In this document: positions 6,386 through 11,177 of the stretch, piece after piece | Numbering within the stretch: position 1 is the stretch's first letter | How the letters are laid out: each line of letters begins with the position of its first letter | Assembly: GCA_025351145.1 (NCBI GenBank) | Contig: JANXWM010000332.1 | Coordinates: forward strand, 1 to 11,177 | DNA: 11,177 bases | Direction of reading: 5' to 3' | Origin: Chitinophagaceae bacterium | Lineage (GTDB): Bacteria; Bacteroidota; Bacteroidia; Chitinophagales; Chitinophagaceae | Position numbers and translations under genes: made by a program | The notes under the pieces: generated by a model | What the model was told of the DNA's origin: nothing | Seen by the model: the letters and a program-made list of their open reading frames with translations, nothing else | Database searches by the model: none

Positions 6386-7024
6386 ATGATCATCACCGTA
6401 TTCGGCGCTACCGGCCAGGTGGGCAAACGCATTGTACGTATGGCTTTGGCCCTGGGCCACACAGTAAGGGCATTTGGGCGAAATGTAGAAAAACTGATTG
6501 ACGAAGATTTGCGCAATGATAAGTTTGAAGCTATAAAAGGCTATGTGTTTGATGAAGTGGAAGTGCTAAAAGCTATAACTGGCAGCGATGTTGTACTCTC
6601 TGCATTGGGAGGTGATTTTAAAAGCAACGATAAAACACGGAGCCTTGGCATAAAAAATATAGTAGCTCAAATGGAAAAGGCAGGAGTAAAAAGAATTATT
6701 TCGGTTGCAGGTATGGGCATATTAAACGATGATGAATTTGGATTCAGGCTAAACAGGCCCGATTACCCCGCAGTATTTAAATTTGTTAGTGGCGAACATT
6801 TTCAGGCATACGAATATTTAAAAGCATCAAGCCTGGATTGGACGCTGGTTTGCCCGCCAGATATAAAAGATGAAGATGCAACAGGGAATTATATTACCGG
6901 CATTGATTACCGGCCGGTTCCATACAATAATCGTGTAAACGCCGGAGATATTGCGGGCTTTATGCTTAAAGCAATTGAGCTGAACGAGTTGGTGTACAAA
7001 AGGGTTGGTATTTGTGCACCGTAA
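6386..7024 (+). CDS. NAD(P)H-binding protein, atypical short-chain dehydrogenase (NmrA/epimerase-like)
   Basis: A 212-residue, single-domain Rossmann-fold protein. The dinucleotide-binding motif FGATGQVG is at residues 6-13, and the strand-2 end AFGRN near 29-33 suggests NADP(H) through Arg32. LSALGG (71-76) and VKRIISVAGMG (101-111) are typical of the biliverdin reductase B/NmrA-like group (NAD(P)-binding PF13460 type). No classical YxxxK catalytic pair is evident, so it could be a reductase of unknown substrate or a redox sensor. At 212 residues it is the usual size for this group. It begins 34 bp after ytxJ and is probably in the same transcript. The substrate is unknown. Confidence 0.85.
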   Translation: MIITVFGATGQVGKRIVRMALALGHTVRAFGRNVEKLIDEDLRNDKFEAIKGYVFDEVEVLKAITGSDVVLSALGGDFKSNDKTRSLGIKNIVAQMEKAGVKRIISVAGMGILNDDEFGFRLNRPDYPAVFKFVSGEHFQAYEYLKASSLDWTLVCPPDIKDEDATGNYITGIDYRPVPYNNRVNAGDIAGFMLKAIELNELVYKRVGICAP

Positions 7025-7075
7025 CAAAGGATACACCCCATACAAAATGCCTGATACATTTTTGCAGTAAATAAT

Positions 7076-7870
7076 ATGATGGTCGCCGGATATATAGCAT
7101 CAGTTTTAATTGGTATTTCGCTCGGCCTTATTGGTGGCGGCGGGTCCATCTTAACAATCCCCGTTTTAGTCTACCTATTTGGTGTACAACCATTGGTAGC
7201 AACAGGGTACTCACTTTTTATTGTAGGATCAACAAGTTTGGTGGGTGCCATAAAAAATTACCGGAAGGGTTTTGTAGATATAAAGACGGCACTTTACTTC
7301 AGTATAGCGTCTACCATTACCGTTTTAATTACAAGAAAGTTTTTACTGCATATTATACCCGATAATTTATTTTCTGTTGGCGGCCTGGTAATTACAAAGT
7401 CGCTTTTAACGATGATGCTTTTTGCCGTGGTAATGCTTTTTGCTGCGGTTAAAATGATTATTGGCAAACCTCCTGAAGAAGATAAAGATCATCTGTTTAA
7501 ACCAGCCGCCGGTAAAATTATTTTTATAGGTATAAGTATAGGGTTACTTACAGGGTTACTTGGTGCAGGCGGTGGTTTCCTTATTATTCCCGCATTAATT
7601 TTCCTGTTTCATTTGCCTGTTAAAGAAGCTATTGGCACATCACTCATGATTATTTCCATCAATAGCCTTATAGGTTTTACAGGAGATATTATTCACACAA
7701 CCGTTAACTGGGGTTTACTTTTGCCAATAACTGCGGTGGCTGTTACCGGCATATTCATTGGCACAAAACTTGGCGAAAAAATACAGGGCGAAAAGCTAAA
7801 AAAAGGTTTTGGCTGGTTTGTGCTGGTAATGGGGATTTATATTCTTATCAAAGAAATTTCTTCATTGTAA
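7076..7870 (+). CDS. TauE/SafE-family sulfite/organosulfonate exporter-like permease
   Basis: The 264-residue inner-membrane protein has about eight hydrophobic segments and a clear internal duplication. Residues 17-63 (GLIGGGGSILTIPVLVYLFG, then ATGYSLFIVGSTSLVG) repeat as 161-203 (LLGAGGGFLIIPALIFLFHL, then IGTSLMIISINSLIG). This is the hallmark of the TauE/SafE (DUF81) family, whose studied members move sulfite, sulfoacetate or other organosulfur anions. ATG codons at 7076 and 7079 are both possible starts. TACATTTTTG (7055-7064), just upstream, is a loose match to a -7 box. The YeeE/YedE pair follows 189 bp later on the same strand, with repeat copy 6 in between. The substrate is inferred from family and context only. 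Confidence 0.9.
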   Translation: MMVAGYIASVLIGISLGLIGGGGSILTIPVLVYLFGVQPLVATGYSLFIVGSTSLVGAIKNYRKGFVDIKTALYFSIASTITVLITRKFLLHIIPDNLFSVGGLVITKSLLTMMLFAVVMLFAAVKMIIGKPPEEDKDHLFKPAAGKIIFIGISIGLLTGLLGAGGGFLIIPALIFLFHLPVKEAIGTSLMIISINSLIGFTGDIIHTTVNWGLLLPITAVAVTGIFIGTKLGEKIQGEKLKKGFGWFVLVMGIYILIKEISSL

Positions 7871-7897
7871 CTGCTTTAAAAGGAAAGAATTTTTTTA

Positions 7898-7983
7898 ACC
7901 AAACAGTTGATCAAGCATTAAACTTTGGTTGCGTCGCACTCTTGTACTTTAGAATAGGAATGAGCGGGAGCGAAGCGTTTAAA
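7898..7983 (+). repeat. Dispersed intergenic repeat, copy 6 (+), with conserved tail
   Basis: Core TTGCGTCGCACTCTTGTAC at 7929-7947. The left arm is divergent but ends AAACTTTGG, like copy 7. After the core comes a tail shared with copy 7: 14 bases, then GAGC (7962-7965), four bases, GCGAAGCG (7970-7977) and a TTTAAA-type end. It lies between the TauE/SafE gene and the YeeE gene. Confidence 0.82.
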
Positions 7984-8059
7984 TGGAAGTATGATATTTA
8001 CTATGTTATTTAAAAAATTAGAAACAAACAGTTTATTTCAACAAATCAATAATATAAAA

Positions 8060-8629
8060 ATGAATTTTTTAGAATTGCTGCGCCAGCCGTGGCCCTGGTA
8101 TATTTCGGGGCCGTTAATTGGTTTGATGGTTCCTGCATTGCTGCTTATGGGTAATAAGAACTTTGGTATATCTTCTTCATTGCGGCATATATGTGCTGCG
8201 TGTTTGCCTGCAAAAATCCCTTTCTTTCAATACAACTGGAAGAGGGAAATGTGGAACCTGTTTTTTGTTGCAGGCGTTTTAATGGGCGGTTTTATTGCAG
8301 CCACATTGCTTGCAAACCCTGCAGCCGTTCAGGTAAACCCAAAGCTTGCTGAAGAACTAAGCAGGTATGGCATTTCAGATTACCATTCACTTGTGCCAAC
8401 CGAAATTTTTAACTGGACTAACCTTTTTACATTAAAGGGTTTTATCATCATGATTGGTGGTGGTTTTCTGGTTGGTTTTGGAACCCGGTATGCAGGTGGA
8501 TGTACTTCCGGCCACTCTATCATGGGGTTGAGCAATTTGCAATGGTCTTCACTTGTGGCAACGGTATGTTTTATGGCAGGCGGTTTTATAATGGCCAATT
8601 TTATTCTCCCGTTTATTTTAAATTTATAA
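8060..8629 (+). CDS. YeeE/YedE family sulfur-transport protein, first half of split pair
   Basis: A 189-residue inner-membrane protein of the YeeE/YedE (sulphur transport, PF04143) family. Whole-length relatives such as TsuA/YeeE carry thiosulfate into the cell through a cysteine-lined path. The start PWPWYISGPLIGL is typical. Cysteines are visible in HICAACLP (C45, C48) and in GGCTSGH (C148), the signature of the N-terminal half. I chose ATG 8060 because it gives the family N-terminus (MNFLELLRQPWPWY); the frame is open back to an ATG at 7991, but those 23 extra residues look unrelated to the family. Its stop is 3 bp before the next gene, so the two are translated from one message and probably form one transporter. 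The pair is enclosed by inverted repeat copies 6 and 7. Confidence 0.9.
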   Translation: MNFLELLRQPWPWYISGPLIGLMVPALLLMGNKNFGISSSLRHICAACLPAKIPFFQYNWKREMWNLFFVAGVLMGGFIAATLLANPAAVQVNPKLAEELSRYGISDYHSLVPTEIFNWTNLFTLKGFIIMIGGGFLVGFGTRYAGGCTSGHSIMGLSNLQWSSLVATVCFMAGGFIMANFILPFILNL

Positions 8630-8632
8630 TGC

Positions 8633-9151
8633 ATGCAAACGGCAATTGAAAAGACAGCAATAAAAGAAATGAATACAGATTTTGAAGTGCGTTCACTTGA
8701 TACCATTTGTATCAATGAATCAACGCTCCAGCATCCATGGTGGTATAATTTCAAGTATATGTTTGCGGGTATTTTTTTCGGCATATTACTGGTGAAAGCA
8801 GAAGTAATTTCATGGTTTCGCATACAGGAAATGTTCAGGCTGCAAAGCTTTCACATGTACGGTGTAATTGGCTCTGCTGTTGTGGTTGGTGCTGTTTCCA
8901 TTTTTATTATAAAGCGTTTCAATATAAAAACAATGTATGGCGAGGTCATTGACCTTAGCCCCAAACAATTTAATAAAGGCCAGGTATATGGCGGACTGCT
9001 TTTTGGTTTTGGCTGGGCTTTAACCGGTGCCTGTCCCGGCCCTTTATATGCATTAATAGGATCTGGTGCAACGGTTGTAATTGTAATTTTATTAAGTGCC
9101 ATTGCAGGTACCTGGGTGTATGGGTTATTGAGAGAAAAATTGCCTCATTAA
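8633..9151 (+). CDS. YeeE/YedE-like (DUF6691-type) membrane protein, second half of split pair
   Basis: A 172-residue membrane protein with about four hydrophobic segments after a polar N-terminal tail (residues 1-35). GLLFGFGWALTGACPGPLYA (residues 121-140) holds the family signature around Cys134, the counterpart of GGCTSGH in the first gene. Such two-gene YeeE/YedE pairs (PmpA/PmpB-like) are found next to persulfide or thiosulfate metabolism genes in other bacteria and are thought to assemble into one pore. ATG 8633 follows the previous stop by 3 bp; an internal Met13 would give a shorter N-terminus. The expected companions, a persulfide-dioxygenase-type hydrolase or a rhodanese, are not in this window. 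Transport of thiosulfate or another sulfane-sulfur compound is inferred. Confidence 0.88.
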   Translation: MQTAIEKTAIKEMNTDFEVRSLDTICINESTLQHPWWYNFKYMFAGIFFGILLVKAEVISWFRIQEMFRLQSFHMYGVIGSAVVVGAVSIFIIKRFNIKTMYGEVIDLSPKQFNKGQVYGGLLFGFGWALTGACPGPLYALIGSGATVVIVILLSAIAGTWVYGLLREKLPH

Positions 9152-9168
9152 GAAAAGTAGGTTATCAG

Positions 9169-9254
9169 TTTACCGCTTCGCACAGGCTCAATAGAATTAC
9201 TGCAGTACAAGAGTGCGACGCAACAAAAGTTTCATAGTAGCATTATAGCTTTGG
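9169..9254 (-). repeat. Dispersed intergenic repeat, copy 7 (-), with conserved tail
   Basis: Minus-strand core TTGCGTCGCACTCTTGTAC at 9205-9223. The left arm (9224-9254 as complement) runs from GCCAAAGC to ACTATGAAACTTTTG. The tail on the gene-facing side contains GAGC (complement of 9186-9189) and GCGAAGCG (complement of 9174-9181), with the same spacing as copy 6. It ends just before the bidirectional terminator. Confidence 0.85.
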
Positions 9255-9259
9255 CTCAT

Positions 9260-9292
9260 AAAAAAGCCTTCGTTTTTTACGAAGGCTTTTTT
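9260..9292. terminator. Bidirectional rho-independent terminator
   Basis: AAAAAAGCCTTCG (9260-9272) pairs perfectly with CGAAGGCTTTTTT (9280-9292) around a seven-base loop. The A-run on one side and T-run on the other let it work on both strands. It sits between the convergent ends of the YeeE/YedE pair and the deoxynucleoside kinase gene. Confidence 0.93.
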
Positions 9293-9309
9293 ATTATTTG
9301 TCTTTTAGA

Positions 9310-9945
9310 TTAAAACAACCCATAGAGCATACTGTCTACCTTGGTAATTATTTCGCCCAGGTCTTCACTTTTTTCTGCAAAATTATTTTTGTCAACATCA
9401 ATGATCAATACCGGGCCTTCTTTGTAACCTTCTATCCATTTGTTATAAAGCTCATTGAGTTTCTTGATATAATCAAGGCGGATGTTCTCTTCATATTCGC
9501 GGCCGCGTTTTTGTATTTGCCCAACCAGTGTTGGCACGGATGCTTTTAAATAAATTAAAAGATCGGGCGGCTGCACCATCGATTTTAATGTTTGAAAAAA
9601 CTGGTAGTAATTATCAAAATCCCTTTTGCTCATCAGGCCCATATCGTGCAGGTTGGGCGCAAATATATTGGCATCTTCATGTATGGTTCTGTCTTGTATA
9701 ATGGTTTCTGTGCCGCGTTGAATTTCGAGGAGTTGATTAAGGCGGCTGTTTAAAAAATATATCTGAAGGTTAAAACTCCAGCGGGGCATATCCTCGTAGA
9801 AGTCCATCAGGTAAGGGTTGTGATCAACATCTTCAAACTGCGGTATCCACTTGTAGTGTTTACTTAATAATTCTGTAAGTGTGGTTTTTCCTGCTCCAAT
9901 GTTTCCCGCAACTGCGATATGTTTTGGTTTCTTTGTTTTGGCCAT
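9310..9945 (-). CDS. Deoxynucleoside kinase (deoxyadenosine/deoxyguanosine kinase family)
   Basis: A 211-residue cytoplasmic P-loop kinase that phosphorylates deoxynucleosides for nucleotide salvage. It has the Walker A motif GNIGAGKTT at residues 14-22, EDVDHNPYL (38-46) in the substrate-binding region, and DRTIHEDANIF (85-95) with the family's Asp-Arg and Glu residues. The arginine-rich lid RGREYEENI is at 147-155. The length is normal for bacterial dAK/dGK proteins. Whether it prefers deoxyadenosine, deoxyguanosine or other substrates cannot be told by eye. The gene follows trpS by 78 bp on the same strand with no clear terminator between, so read-through is likely. It ends at the bidirectional terminator. 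Confidence 0.93.
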   Translation of the reverse strand: MAKTKKPKHIAVAGNIGAGKTTLTELLSKHYKWIPQFEDVDHNPYLMDFYEDMPRWSFNLQIYFLNSRLNQLLEIQRGTETIIQDRTIHEDANIFAPNLHDMGLMSKRDFDNYYQFFQTLKSMVQPPDLLIYLKASVPTLVGQIQKRGREYEENIRLDYIKKLNELYNKWIEGYKEGPVLIIDVDKNNFAEKSEDLGEIITKVDSMLYGLF

Positions 9946-10023
9946 ATTATTTTAAACTTCGGGTAACAAGTTACAGGTTTTAACAAACAAGTTTTAGAAT
10001 ATTGAAAACAATTCCTTTTTCTT

Positions 10024-11022
10024 TTAAATATAATTTACGCCCACTGCATCCCTTACCAATTTAATGGTTTTTTGTGCACTGGCCCTTGCTTTTTCAGAAC
10101 CTGTTTTAATGATCCTTGAAAGAAATGCTTTATCATTTTCAATCTCAGTGGCTTTGTTGCGTATGGGACTCATAAATTTTACCATGTCCTCAGCCAACTG
10201 CTTTTTCATATCACCGTAACGTATCACGCAGCTATTGAAATCATGTTCAAACTTTTCAATGGTATCAGCGGCACTTACCAATTGCATTAAACCGAAAAGG
10301 TTTTCTATATAATCTGGCTTTAATGAGTTGGGGGCTGTTGGGCCGCTATCGGTTTTTGCCTTCATTATTTTCTTGCGTATCAGTTCATCATTATCAGCAA
10401 GGTATAAGGTGTTCATTTGGTTTTCACTCTTACTCATTTTGCCGTTGCCATCGAGGCTCATAATTTTTATAAGGTCATTGCCGTAATTAAAGGCTTGCGG
10501 CAAGGGAAATACTTCGCCGTAACGGTGATTAAAACGCTCTGCAAAATTGCGGCACATTTCAAGGTGCTGCGCCTGGTCCTTACCCACAGGTACTTTCAGG
10601 GCACGGTGAATCAGTATATCTGCACTTTGCAATACCGGGTAAGTAAGCAAACCGGCATTAATATTCTCAGGATGGCTGCGTACTTTATCTTTAAACGTAG
10701 TTGTTTTTTCCAGTTCGCCTTTATAAGCCATCATGTTTAAATAGAGATACAACTCGGCAATTTCAGGTACATCGCTTTGTACATAAAGCACACACTTCTC
10801 AGGATCAAGGCCAGAGGCCACAAGTTCAGAAAGCATCCTTAATACATTATGCCTTAACTCTTTTGTGTCGGGGTGCGTTGTAAGGCTGTGCCAGTCTACA
10901 ATGCAGTAATAGCAGTCAAATTCGGTTTGCATATTTACCCAGTTACGCACTGCGCCAAAATAATTACCCAGGTGCAAATTTCCTGTGGGCCTTATACCGC
11001 TTAATACAATCTCTTTGCTCAT
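10024..11022 (-). CDS. trpS: Tryptophanyl-tRNA synthetase
   Basis: A 332-residue class I aminoacyl-tRNA synthetase that joins tryptophan to tRNA(Trp) using ATP. The HIGH-type motif appears as TGNLHLGN (residues 13-20) and the KMSKS loop as GKMSKSE (194-200). VGKDQAQHLEM (146-156) is the conserved TrpRS segment near the amino-acid site. The length is typical of bacterial TrpRS and no domain is missing. The ATG at 11022 has no Shine-Dalgarno motif. TATCTTCG (complement of 11029-11036) is a 7-of-8 match to a -7 box but lies so close that the transcript would be nearly leaderless. No leader peptide or T-box structure is visible in the bases upstream that remain in the window. Confidence 0.97.
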   Translation of the reverse strand: MSKEIVLSGIRPTGNLHLGNYFGAVRNWVNMQTEFDCYYCIVDWHSLTTHPDTKELRHNVLRMLSELVASGLDPEKCVLYVQSDVPEIAELYLYLNMMAYKGELEKTTTFKDKVRSHPENINAGLLTYPVLQSADILIHRALKVPVGKDQAQHLEMCRNFAERFNHRYGEVFPLPQAFNYGNDLIKIMSLDGNGKMSKSENQMNTLYLADNDELIRKKIMKAKTDSGPTAPNSLKPDYIENLFGLMQLVSAADTIEKFEHDFNSCVIRYGDMKKQLAEDMVKFMSPIRNKATEIENDKAFLSRIIKTGSEKARASAQKTIKLVRDAVGVNYI

Positions 11023-11042
11023 AGGCGGCGAAGATAAAAATA

Positions 11043-11063
11043 GTGAATGGTGAATAGTGAATA
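11043..11063. repeat. Three tandem copies of GTGAATR
   Basis: GTGAATG, GTGAATA, GTGAATA follow one another directly, 21 bp upstream of trpS, and a partial fourth unit starts at 11064 (GTG). Such 7-bp arrays can change length by slippage. Being non-coding and close to the trpS start, a change could affect only its promoter region. Confidence 0.7.
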
Positions 11064-11082
11064 GTGCGGGGAATTTTTTTGA

Positions 11083-11132
11083 ACCGGGCAGTTTACGCTT
11101 TACTCAAAGTTCCTTGCGTCGCACACTTGTAC
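11083..11132 (+). repeat. Dispersed intergenic repeat, copy 8 (+)
   Basis: Core TTGCGTCGCACACTTGTAC at 11114-11132. The left arm begins ACCGGGCAG and ends GTTCC, like copy 4. After the core, TGCAG and, 14 bases on, GAGC (11147-11150) match the tail of copies 6 and 7. The window ends 45 bp further on, so an inverted partner may lie just outside. Confidence 0.85.
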
Positions 11133-11177
11133 TGCAGAATAGAGAGGAGCTTTGGGCTGCACACTGCAAGCTGTTGT

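Noticed and set aside
7991..8059. N-terminal extension of the YeeE protein from ATG 7991
   Set aside because: The extra 23 residues do not look like the family, whereas ATG 8060 gives the expected PWPWY start.
8380..8823. Minus-strand frame of 147 codons over the YeeE/YedE junction
   Set aside because: It lies opposite two well-supported membrane-protein genes, and its translation has no family motif.
9298..9549. Plus-strand frame opposite the end of the kinase gene
   Set aside because: It is a mirror of the kinase coding strand with no motif, and it begins just past a strong bidirectional terminator.
204..11132. CRISPR array made of the repeated 19-mer
   Set aside because: Spacing is irregular (over 100 bp to kilobases), copies lie on both strands with genes between them, and no cas gene is present.
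173..11132. Integron attC sites
   Set aside because: The repeats lack the paired GTTRRRY/RYYYAAC core boxes, no integrase is present, and the genes between them face both directions.

Overview
The window looks like chromosomal DNA of a Bacteroidota bacterium, most likely of the Chitinophagaceae type. The phylum call rests on three things: AT-rich sequence with start regions that mostly lack Shine-Dalgarno motifs, perfect TAnnTTTG-type -7 boxes, and gene families typical of the phylum (CbpA/CbpM pair, YtxJ-type bacillithiol redox protein, split YeeE/YedE proteins). The family-level call is inference. No rRNA, tRNA, phage, plasmid or insertion-sequence gene is visible; nearly all genes look like ordinary core or near-core genes.

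Layout. Positions 1-103 are the tail of a 2-oxoacid dehydrogenase E2 gene, followed by a hairpin terminator. Next, on the + strand, come an unrecognised 239-residue protein (423-1142), the J-domain co-chaperone CbpA (1315-2199) and its modulator CbpM (2212-2511). A minus-strand block follows, transcribed from about 5440 down to 2801: a DEDDh 3'-5' exonuclease, a polyprenol-phosphate mannosyltransferase-like glycosyltransferase and a DMT/EamA transporter. From a divergent intergenic region of about 480 bp the + strand continues with a 40-residue lipoprotein, a YtxJ/BrxC-like thiol-redox protein, an NAD(P)-binding epimerase-like protein, a TauE/SafE permease and a two-gene YeeE/YedE sulfur-transport pair. 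This run has a sulfur and low-molecular-weight-thiol theme. A bidirectional terminator separates it from minus-strand deoxynucleoside kinase and tryptophanyl-tRNA synthetase genes.

The most unusual feature is non-coding. A dispersed repeat with the 19-bp core TTGCGTCGCACWCTTGTAC occurs eight times in 11 kb, always between genes. The core lies at the end of a longer unit of about 50 bp, and some copies have a further conserved tail of about 35 bp. After the first copy, orientations alternate strictly (+ - + - + - +). Two inverted pairs enclose short loops that carry their own unrelated inverted repeats, and a third inverted pair brackets exactly the YeeE/YedE gene pair. This resembles REP/REPIN or MITE-like non-autonomous elements, but I cannot match it to a named family.
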